Assembly (NCBI GenBank): GCA_015680635.1 | Contig: JAABOA010000899.1 | Coordinates: 1-10,797 of the forward strand | DNA: 10,797 bases | From: Lunasporangiospora selenospora | Taxonomy: Eukaryota; Mortierellomycota; Mortierellomycetes; Mortierellales; Mortierellaceae | Direction of reading: 5' to 3' | Part shown: positions 1 through 7,435 of the stretch, piece by piece | How positions within the stretch are numbered: the stretch's first letter is position 1 | Layout: every line of letters begins with the position of its first letter | The notes under the pieces: model-generated | Seen by the model: the letters and a program-made list of their open reading frames with translations, nothing else | Databases searched by the model: none | What the model was told of the DNA's origin: nothing | Position numbers and translations under genes: made by a program

Positions 1-2
1 CG

Positions 3-1010
3 CACTGGCCATTGCTCGCATGGAACATAAGCGCCGCAAAAAAAACGATGATAAGCAAGGGATACGACCAATCAGTTGTCAAAAGAGATACGGAAATAGA
101 GGAACCGAAACGAAAACGTTACAGTCACGCACAAAGAATATTCATTAAATTGTACAAGGAAAAGGGACTCGATTTGATAGTCCCCAGACCAGCCAACGCC
201 CTAAACGTCTTAGCCTGGGGACATACTCACAAGCGATGGAAAGCATCAAAAAATTCTACCGATCGTGCACAACTCACAAGTCTTTTTGAGGATATTCTAG
301 CAATCCAGCAAGACAACCACTTTCCCAGTTTCTTCCGTGTCCTACGAGCCAACGAGACTGACTCGAACATGAAGCAGGATCTAGTCGTATCTCTGATCTT
401 GGAGCACCTTCGTTCACCTCCACCAAACATCCGGGTATTAGCTGAAATTCTCACACAGAAGCTATGTTCGTCACTTGACATGTATGCGTTCCTTTGGCCA
501 AGTCATATCGACCATATTGACCTAGACGGATGCCAAGTGGAAGAGACACTCATACGGCTCTTCATCTTCCGGCGCAAGGAGAAGAACAGAGGTATCCACA
601 AGAACAAGTATGTTATCCTCAATGCACTCCCATCAGACCCAACCTTGTGCCCAGTGAATACATTCAAGACATGTGTCGTTCGATTTGCCAAGGACCGTCT
701 AGTAGTACTAGACCCGACCCAGCTATCGTTTTCATACATCCCCTTGGTCAGACACTCAAGCATCACGAGCTCTGTATCTCTGCTCAACGAATCAGCAAAC
801 ACATCAAGGCCATTTTGTCAAAACTACAGCTTCCTTTGGGTGCAGTCATGCCCAAAGCAAAAGTCGCGGGGTCCACGCAAGCCGCGAGGAAAGGAGCCAG
901 CATCGACACAGGGTAACTGGTCATCGTCCTCGATGTTTGCGAAATTTTACCATCTTTCCAGCAAGACGAATTCAAATTTCACCAAGGTTGTTCTTGACAT
1001 CAGTCACTGA
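3..1010 (+). pseudogene. Decayed tyrosine recombinase (Crypton/DIRS-like), 5' end outside or at window edge
   Basis: The reading frame is open from the window edge and matches the layout of eukaryotic tyrosine recombinases of mobile elements. There is a basic, helical core-binding-like segment (nt ~110-235), then a catalytic-domain start (nt ~435-690) with the block KEKNRGIHKNK and the typical CPVNTF. The C-terminal block ending GNWSSSSMFAKFYHLS (nt ~915-965) would carry the Trp of the His/Trp position and the nucleophilic Tyr. The frame is broken. From nt ~756-785 the family-like sequence (SAQRISKHIKAILSKL, then KAKVAGSTQAARKGASID) continues in the frame starting at nt 722 and stops at TAA 914-916. 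It then returns to the first frame at GNWSS, apparently with several codons missing. The first catalytic Arg, expected in an LRPSDI-like motif, is Trp (TGG, nt 495-497). These proteins cut and rejoin DNA during element movement; this copy should be dead. Family assignment is by motif recall; no alignment was run. Confidence 0.72.
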
Positions 1011-3147
1011 AGCCATAGTAGAAGGTCGTAGTCCCTATGAAGGATAATATCTATGATCTCCTCCCTTATCCAACCATCACAAAAGGAGCAGCACCAATAA
1101 TTTATTTGAAATCCTTGGTTGCGCAAAGGCGACACTATTTAGATTCCACACATCCTGTGAAAGATCATAATAGGAGATGTTCAGCTCATTAGGGTGTTGT
1201 CTTGTCTTTGAAAGAGTGATTTGATCAACAACAAGTCTTGACATATCCTATCATAAAGATTATGTTTTTCAGTACAAGTACAATTGCCATAAAGAAAATA
1301 GAGGGGGGAAGCACTGCACTAGATCTACTAAAATGGGTTCATCTCGAAATAGAAAGCTCCGCTCTACTCAAACCAAGGGCCAAGGGCAAAGGTCCAAAGA
1401 AAAAGAAGGGTAGGCACCGTGGATATGCGGGAGGGAAGATTGACCTGTGGAAATGTTTGGGTTGATATGATATGAAAAGTGGCCAAAGGGAAGGAGCAAG
1501 AGAAAGAGAAAGAGGAGAGAGGGGGAATGAGCATCTGAACTGGATATGGAGCCTGAACCGACTATAGATTCATTCCAAAAAACCGCGCTGACAAACACAG
1601 ATCTTTGATCTGTATATCAGGAATGTATTTAATTCTGCAGAGAGGAAGGGACAAGGAGATGTTGACACGCAAGTTGTGGATTAAAGTTGCAGGATATACT
1701 CACAATGGCTTGATCCTCGATCTGTACTCCTCAGGATTCGCCCTTCAATTAGTTCAAAGTGTCTCATCCACTACATCACAGCATACCAAACTTTGTTGTC
1801 ACCTAAATAGATGAGACAAAGGCCCACCAATGACAGATCTCTTTTTTAAAGCTCTCTCGCAATAAATCACAGCAAATCGCAGCATGTTTGATAGAGTAGA
1901 TTGACAGGATCTTTTTTTGGCTCAATTAGCGAAGAATACACCCCTGACACGCTCCACTTTTTCTAGACCACTGCTAATTTCACATCTTGGACTAAATAGA
2001 CCAACTGTGACCCGTCCCAAACAGTCGTCCAAGTACACTTTATCGGTTTCTTTTGCAGCTACGATGCAGAAAGAGAGTACCTTGCTCTCGATAATGACGA
2101 CCCTATCGACATGTGCATGGCTCGGTCTTGAAGGATGCTGACATATGGGAAAGGCTCCCACACGACTGTTCCTTGAGGTTATTTAGTCAAGGTTCAAGGT
2201 CATGATGGGAGTGGACATTACGGACCTCTTCCAGTTTGTTCCGCAATGGATCATGCTCCCAGGAACTTTTTCTTTGATGTATTTATTCTTGGTTGTCTTT
2301 TTTTATTAGTTGACTACATCACCGCTTATTAGTATCGCATGGATTTCCTTTTCCTTTATTACCTCCGCTCGGAAACCATTGCACATATCCTTGTCCTCTG
2401 ACATAGAGATTTAGCCAAGTAGAATATATGTTAAATATATTAGATACCGGGCTAGCACAAGGGTTGGTGTGATTTGATGTCGTCGCGGTCGACAAAGTCT
2501 GTGGTTTAGTGGATGGTTTTTGATCCTTTGCGCTTTGCGCGCAGAAAATGCGGGCCATGGACGAATGGCTCCCCTTTTTTTTTCTTCACTTGCTAGATTG
2601 CTTCTTCTTGATGTTTGTGATATTAGGCTGCCTGATTATCCGTCGCGATACCAACGGGGTTACTTGTTTTGTTGGTCACTCGACATCCCAGGAAAAAAAA
2701 TGCAATTATGGTATATTTGCAAGTCCCTTCAACGCTAGTCTGATTAATTTGCCTGCTATGCTAGGGGGTGCTTGCAGGGAGGTAAAAGGGTAGCAAAACC
2801 TTCTCTCCCACGGATTAGTTGTATATCTCGCGAATGGCTACTAATCCTATCCAACCCTGTGTTTTGTCCAGTTGTTGGGAGGGAAATCGCTTGGCTTTTG
2901 ATCGCTCAAGCATTGTGTATGGACAATGCAGCAATTTGGGGACGCAAAAAAAATAGATGCTCGCTTCCCGGTAGCCAATAGAATGTACCCATCTCTAACG
3001 AGACCCTTGGCCGCAGGCGAAACAAGGCACGTTCCCAAAAGAGTAATAATGAACCCTCTTCCAAAGACGATAGCGGAGCAAACCCATATTTCCAAGAAAT
3101 GAACATTCTTTGGTGTCTGAGAGAAGAGGGCATGCTCAAGCAAGGTG
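1011..3147. other. Gene-poor stretch without a supported gene
   Basis: About 2.1 kb of T/A-rich DNA in which all open frames are short (under about 100 codons), unlike known families, and not linked by plausible splice sites. It contains a purine-rich low-complexity run near 1490-1531, several 7-9 nt T or A homopolymers, and two hydrophobic open frames (2548-2793 plus, 2847-3143 minus) that look like by-products of T-rich sequence. It may include the rest of the decayed recombinase element upstream and the 3' UTR of the minus-strand gene ending at 3157. I see no terminal repeats that would define an element. Confidence 0.5.
1490..1531. repeat. Purine-rich low-complexity tract
   Basis: A run of mostly GA, GAAA and GGA units (for example AGAGAAAGAGAAAGAGGAGA) with very few pyrimidines. 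Tracts like this mark core promoters in many fungi, but no gene was identified next to this one. Confidence 0.6.
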
Positions 3148-3149
3148 CT

Positions 3150-3161
3150 ATTATTATTATT
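3150..3161. repeat. (ATT)4 microsatellite overlapping a stop codon
   Basis: Four ATT units. Read on the minus strand the tract supplies the TAA stop at 3157-3159 and two further in-frame TAA codons (3154-3156, 3151-3153), followed by an in-frame TAG (3148-3150). Variation in repeat number therefore adds or removes stop codons without altering the protein end. Confidence 0.85.
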
Positions 3162-4497
3162 TTTTTGGTGGAACTACTGCCCCAGCACTCGAGCCTTGAG
3201 ACTCTGCTTCGTCACGCATACTATTCAAGCGTCGCTCTTCCTCCATCTCCCGGGTGTAGGATTCATTCAATGACATCTGCACTTTGATGCCCTCCGTGCC
3301 AAGCTTGAGCACTTCTACCTGTGCCTTGTTCGCCTCAGCTTGCACTTTGTTCGCCTCGGACTGTACTTTGTTTGCCTCGGACTGCATTTTGTTCGCCTCG
3401 GACTGCACTTTGTTCGCCTCTGCCTGCGCCTTGAGCGACTCTGATTGCGCGACGAACGCGGGCGAGGTGAGTAGTTCGCGGAATTCCTTCATCCTTTTGG
3501 CGCTGCGGTCATGTCTTAGTCGTAACTTGTCCAGATCCAGCTCCGGATCGCTGGTACTAGTGTGCTTTGGGCTACGACCATACTGTCCTGAATTTGACTG
3601 AGGTTGATACCAGGAATCTGAACGGTCCCGATGGGCGATCCTCGATTGCGCTACCTGTGAGTCGAATTCTTTCCGCACGCGCCAGCCCGAATCCCATTCC
3701 TCAGGGGCTGGCTTTGATCGATCAGCAATGGGAATCATGCTCAACTTGGCCGGTCCACGAGCAGACGAAAATTGACTAAACACCAACTCTCGTCCCTTGT
3801 GAGTCTTCATGTTGTATTCCCGGCGACAGCCTACTCGCAGTGTATGCTCACACAGACGACAGTAGTATTCGGAGCGGACTCTTTTCTTGACCTGTGCCAC
3901 ACCATAGAAGCTCGTGCCACACTTTACACAAAACTCGTAAACAATAATTGGGTGATGATCCGGATCCCAGGTCTTGCTCTTGTCCACTGACGACGAGATT
4001 CTTGACTCGGTTCCAACCAGTTCGCCGTTAAAGATATGTTGCAAGAAGGACGTGTCCTCAGCAGGTGGAGGGACATAGTCGTCTATAGTATCCGTCACAT
4101 TAGCATTGGCCTGAGTACCGAGATCCACCCAGGACTCATCGACAAGAGTGCTTGCGATGCTTTCTAAGGTTGCATCAAGGGGCGGCTGGTCAGGATCATG
4201 TATAGATTTGTCGCTACCCTGAGCAATAGTGTCCCGAGCGGCGCTCTTTTGAGAGGCGTTGATTTGAGCGAGATTAAAAGTGGTACCTTGGGAAGCATCT
4301 TGAAGTGCGCTCTCCTGCGAGGAGATGTCTCGAGACGCCCTTTCTGGAGCCGAGGGCTTTTTCTGGGCGACAACACGGTGGGTGTGCCCGACCTGGATGG
4401 TGCTGTCTCTGACGGTGTTCTTCTCTTTGGCCGTGACGTCCTCTTTGGCGGCAACATTTGTCTCGCGGGGTGTTGAGCCAGAGGGAGAAGAGGACAT
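3157..4497 (-). CDS. Unrecognised protein: CxxC-x19-CxxC putative zinc-binding motif plus C-terminal heptad repeats
   Basis: A single-exon frame of 446 codons, ATG in context CACCATGT. I do not recognise the family. Residues 1-180 are polar, Ser/Thr/Gln/Asp-rich and probably disordered. Residues 183-240 form the only compact-looking part: Cys190-x2-Cys193 and Cys213-x2-Cys216 with Cys224 nearby, set among Lys/Arg and aromatic residues (YEFCVKCGTSFYG, YYCRLCEHTLRVGC), which suggests a zinc ribbon. Residues 241-320 are again Ser/Arg-rich. Residues 321-430 are highly charged and helical, with a run of seven-residue repeats of type VQSEANK (about 355-395) expected to form a coiled coil or long charged helix, and it ends in a Lys-Lys tail. 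No signal peptide or membrane segment is seen. A nucleic-acid or protein-binding scaffold role is possible but is inference. It is reliably coding because of its length, the intact Cys pairs and codon-level repeat structure. Confidence 0.8.
   Translation of the reverse strand: MSSSPSGSTPRETNVAAKEDVTAKEKNTVRDSTIQVGHTHRVVAQKKPSAPERASRDISSQESALQDASQGTTFNLAQINASQKSAARDTIAQGSDKSIHDPDQPPLDATLESIASTLVDESWVDLGTQANANVTDTIDDYVPPPAEDTSFLQHIFNGELVGTESRISSSVDKSKTWDPDHHPIIVYEFCVKCGTSFYGVAQVKKRVRSEYYCRLCEHTLRVGCRREYNMKTHKGRELVFSQFSSARGPAKLSMIPIADRSKPAPEEWDSGWRVRKEFDSQVAQSRIAHRDRSDSWYQPQSNSGQYGRSPKHTSTSDPELDLDKLRLRHDRSAKRMKEFRELLTSPAFVAQSESLKAQAEANKVQSEANKMQSEANKVQSEANKVQAEANKAQVEVLKLGTEGIKVQMSLNESYTREMEEERRLNSMRDEAESQGSSAGAVVPPKK
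3326..3430 (-). repeat. 21-bp tandem repeat, five copies, coding for the heptads
   Basis: Five head-to-tail 21-bp units start at 3326, 3347, 3368, 3389 and 3410. On the plus strand each begins TTGTT(C/T)GCCTC, and a diverged sixth copy follows at 3431. The period of 21 bp is seven codons, so gain or loss of a unit keeps the frame and lengthens or shortens the helix by one heptad (EANK core with V/M/A-Q). The inner units are almost identical at DNA level, including third positions, which suggests recent duplication or homogenisation. Confidence 0.9.
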
Positions 4498-4716
4498 GGT
4501 GAAAGGGGAGGGTGATGGGGGGGTCGAGTCGAGATTGAGTCGAGCGGGCGGGAAACAGTTTTTTGAGTTGCAAAGGAAAGAAAGAGAGAGAGAAAGATGC
4601 CTTTGATTTTTGTTTTTGTTCTTGTTTTTCTTGTCTACATTGTTTTTGTTGTTTTATTTATTTTTCTTTTCCGCTCAATCTCGTGTCATCTCTATCGTGC
4701 CCCAGACAGCCAATCG
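4498..4716 (-). promoter_or_regulatory. Leader and probable promoter of the CxxC/heptad gene
   Basis: In the sense (minus) direction a 26-nt uninterrupted pyrimidine tract (4597-4572) lies about 75 nt upstream of the ATG. Further upstream is an A-rich stretch (about 4672-4600, with AAATAAATAAAA-type sequence). An inverted CCAAT pentamer is at 4710-4714, about 215 nt upstream. This order (CCAAT, A/T-rich, CT tract, ATG) is common in fungal promoters. The motifs are short, so single sites could be chance; the combination is what supports the call. Confidence 0.4.
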
Positions 4717-6203
4717 GATGGATGGCGGAAGAATGGCGGGATTGAACCCCATGCTAGGAATCATATCCATATTTCATCTCTCCTCCTTCCTCCCGTGCGG
4801 GTGTGCAAATTAATCATGTTTTATGCATCCGCTGTTTCGTGAATCGGCCCTTCTCTTTCACCTGGACGGGCGAGAGGCTCTCAAAAAAAATCAAAACCAG
4901 CCCCCCTCATTCTCAAAAGAGACACTCCCCTTAACTGTGCGCACTGACCACGGACTGGCCAACACTCGCCTCGTTCTCGAGAGCAACCATGCCAAACACC
5001 ATGCCACAAGGGAGGGAATGATGGCCATGAGGCGCGCTCACTGTGTGTATCTGTGTAACAGCACAGGTCAACCTTTCAACGGAATGTGTCGTATGTCTGA
5101 GCAATCTACTCTCTATCCAAGAAAAGACTGCGTGCATTATATTCTTCATCTGTCCAAGAAAGGACTTTAACAAAGGATCACCGGGCTGTTGGACAAAGAG
5201 AAAAAGGAATCAAGCTACTGCTTTCAAGTCGGACCGACCATTCAGACCTATCAAACTGGTCCAGGTACAAGAACAGTGAAAGTAGGCCGCTCTATATAGA
5301 AATGATGGATGTGGGTAACCATGGTCAAAAAAAACGCACAGCGACTATCCTTGTTCTCACAATCGTGCAGCTGCAAAGGGCTGACTAGTGATCTATTTAC
5401 TCCACATTAGCAAAAACAACTCAGGGACGACGACAAGATTTGCTTGTGTCACTGTATTTGCTACTTTCCGGGGGATCTCGATGCACTAACCCTTTGAAGA
5501 AATAAAAAGTAAGGGACGACATGCAACTCTAAGCAGCCTTCCCAATCCGACAATCAAACATTTCAGATGATATTCTCCGCTACTTGCTTTTTCTACTAGA
5601 CCTTTCAGATTTCTGATCGTCTCCGTGAACACATTATCCCATGCTCACTTTTTTCTGGACCAAGATACCCAGAAAAATACACAGATTTCAGTCAAACGCA
5701 CATTGAAAAGTCTAGAGCATAGGGTTGCAGTTGTATTTGTCATAGACGAGCAAAAAAAAACACACTGTAATCATCCGTTTCAACCAACTGCCGCTCTCAT
5801 TGTCGTCCGATATTTGATTTGCTGATGATAGGGACAGTATCGTGACCCTGGCTATCCGGAAGACAGGCCAACGTGTCTTTGATCGACACTGCCCGGATGG
5901 TGCTCTACAGACCGCTGAATGGTTAACTAGGTCAAGAAAGGTGAGATCAACCCCCTGAGACCCAAGACTCCCGAACACCGGTTGCCGATCTGGAAAAGTG
6001 TGATACGACCTTTCTAGATGTCCCTGATAAAACCGTCCTTCGCATAGTGAGATTCCGCGTCCTTGTTGCTGGTCTTTCTAGTCTATTGAGATGGACTTGC
6101 ATTTCATTCTTTCCGAAAGGTTTGACCTGGAGAGGAACCAACCAATCTTTGTTCAATATACTTTGTAGTGTCCAGTGATGCAATTCTTTTTTTTTATTTG
6201 CTC
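4717..6203. other. Intergenic stretch without a supported gene
   Basis: About 1.5 kb between the CxxC gene promoter and the stop codon of the MAPR gene. Open frames here are short and carry no recognisable domain. The part next to 6204 should include the 3' UTR of the MAPR gene. A tRNA B-box-like string at 4738-4748 lacks the rest of a tRNA. I could not pair the short frames at 5712-5978 and 5947-6183 (minus) into a spliced gene. Confidence 0.5.
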
Positions 6204-7169
6204 CTACTGAGAAGCTGGCTTTTGAGCGATTGGCTTGTTGCAGTCCTCGGGATGGGGTGATAGAGGATCGATTGGTTCGAGGATAACTGTTCCGACTTTG
6301 TAGTATTTGGGATGGTTCCTATAGAAATCTGCCCAGCCATCGACATCCTGAAGGAGGCAATAAAAAAAAAAGAGAAATGTAAGCAGAAACAAAAATTAGA
6401 AAGACAGTTGCGGATAAAAAAGTTGGTGCAAACTGCAGGCGATAAGACCACATATGGTTTGATCAGAGTCAATAGGCAGAGAAAGACTGCGTGATCGCTC
6501 CAATGCACTCTTTCTTCTTTGTGCGTTATGACATACAGCAATTTGAGCAGGACTGAGGCCACGAAGGTCGTGAGTAAGGTGGGTCTGGAAACAACCTGTG
6601 GTATAGGCGCGAGACGCGTCGCGTCCAGAGAAGAATCCATAATTCCCACCCCTTGAATAATAAGGACGTCCTTGAGTAACATCAAAAACCTCGCCTCGGA
6701 TCGCTAGATAAATTGGCTTTTTCACATCCGTTCCGTCATACTGAGCCAACTCTTGCTGAGTAAACACGAGTTGTTTTCTCTATTCGTGGATGACAGGCAT
6801 GGATTCGTAGAGGTTATTCATGACAAAAGGAAAGGTGAGGATATGAGTGAACAAACTGGAAGGACAGCTGCGCTGTATGATAAACGTGGGCTATGGAGGA
6901 TCTCATACCGGAACCCAACGACGCCAATTTTTGTATTTCCCATTGTATCCCCATAGCCAGGTGTCGGTGACGATGTATGAGGAGAGGAAGAAGAAAAGAA
7001 TGGAAAGTAGCAAGCCCTGAATCAGGGATTGCTTCTTTGATGATGAAGATGATGCATGCTTCTCATGCGATGCATGCGTCCGGCGATGGGGGTTGGCTGT
7101 GACAATGGGGTCTTCGGGTTGTCGCTGTTTTTTGGTAGAGCGCTTTGTGGGTTGCTGTCGTCCGTCCAT
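6204..7169 (-). CDS. MAPR-family cytochrome b5-like haem/steroid-binding membrane protein, 3 exons
   Basis: Exons 7169-6909, 6779-6537 and 6347-6204 join in phase 0 and give 215 residues. Residues 1-47 are a basic, Ser/His-rich tail. Residues 48-67 form one hydrophobic segment (LLLSILFFFL core) followed by a Trp-rich stretch. Residues 92-188 are a cytochrome b5-like domain of the membrane-associated progesterone receptor type: FTQQELAQYDGTD, KPIYLAIRGEVFDVT, then NYGFFSGRDASRAYTTGCF and THLTHDLRGL, closing with WADFYRNHPKYYKVG. Tyr128 and Tyr134 sit where PGRMC1/Dap1 have the paired tyrosines, the second being the haem ligand; the His-Pro-Gly-Gly signature of classic cytochrome b5 is absent, as expected for MAPR. 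Known family members bind haem and support sterol synthesis through P450 enzymes. Orientation of the domain across the membrane cannot be decided here. The ATG at 7169 was chosen over the upstream open frame because that part translates the pyrimidine leader. It could be closer to neuferricin/CYB5D2 than to Dap1. Confidence 0.87.
6348..6536 (-). other. Intron 2 of the MAPR gene
   Basis: 189 nt, donor GTATGT directly after codon GCT (6539-6537), a long T-rich stretch, and acceptor CTTCAG ending at 6348. It joins LSPAQIA to DVDGWADFYR in phase 0. The conserved end of the domain lies only in the third exon, which supports the splice. Confidence 0.88.
6780..6908 (-). other. Intron 1 of the MAPR gene
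   Basis: 129 nt, donor GTATGA after codon CCG (6911-6909), acceptor TAG ending at 6780. It joins RRWVP to RKQLVFTQQ in phase 0 and brings the membrane anchor and the haem domain into one frame. Confidence 0.75.
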
Positions 7170-7435
7170 GGTCCTGAAGTTTATGAAGAAGAGGAAAGGG
7201 GAGGAAGAGAGAGAAGAAGAGAATTCCAATGTGAAATGGACAAGAAATACAAAGCTGGTGGTGGGCGATCAATGCCGCGTCCTCACTCTGCAATAACCCA
7301 ATTTACCGAGACCCGTCCGCTGAGCATATTGTATTTTTAGACGACCAAAAAACCATTTCACTATGTAGATTACTTTTGTGCATACTCCTTACTCTCTCGT
7401 CTGCCATCCAGGCACCCCACCATGACCTCTCCTGT
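7170..7435 (-). promoter_or_regulatory. Compact RGS-to-MAPR spacer: 3' UTR of RGS and promoter/leader of MAPR gene
   Basis: Only 266 bp separate the RGS stop codon from the MAPR start codon, so both the 3' end of one gene and the promoter of the next must fit here. In the sense direction a 39-nt uninterrupted pyrimidine tract (7223-7185) ends about 15 nt before the ATG. An inverted CCAAT lies at 7298-7302, about 130 nt upstream. No clear AATAAA was seen. Confidence 0.45.

Noticed and set aside
1597-1613. Short inverted repeat, ACAGATC with a 3-nt spacer
   Set aside because: Seven-bp arms in A/T-rich DNA are expected by chance, and no gene or element boundary is associated with it.
2548-2793. 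81-codon frame with an apparent signal peptide or membrane segment
   Set aside because: The hydrophobicity comes from T-rich DNA. There is no homology I recognise, no supporting splice sites and no long frame.
2847-3143. 98-codon hydrophobic frame just downstream of the CxxC gene
   Set aside because: It opens at TTG rather than ATG, its end is low in protein-like character, and it probably lies in the 3' UTR.
3284-3601. Plus-strand frame with repeated CTLFASD-like units
   Set aside because: It is the antisense reading of the 21-bp repeat in the minus-strand CxxC/heptad gene.
4738-4748. Perfect tRNA B-box-like string (GGTTCAATCCC on the minus strand)
   Set aside because: The T-stem pairs poorly, no A box is found at the right distance upstream, no cloverleaf can be drawn, and there is no T-run terminator downstream.
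4823-5170. 115-codon plus-strand frame
   Set aside because: The composition looks like translated non-coding DNA, no domain is recognised, and overlapping frames of similar length occur on the other strand.
6273-6284. GGTTCGAGGAT resembling a B box
   Set aside because: The 3' part does not match the consensus, and the site lies inside the third exon of the MAPR gene.
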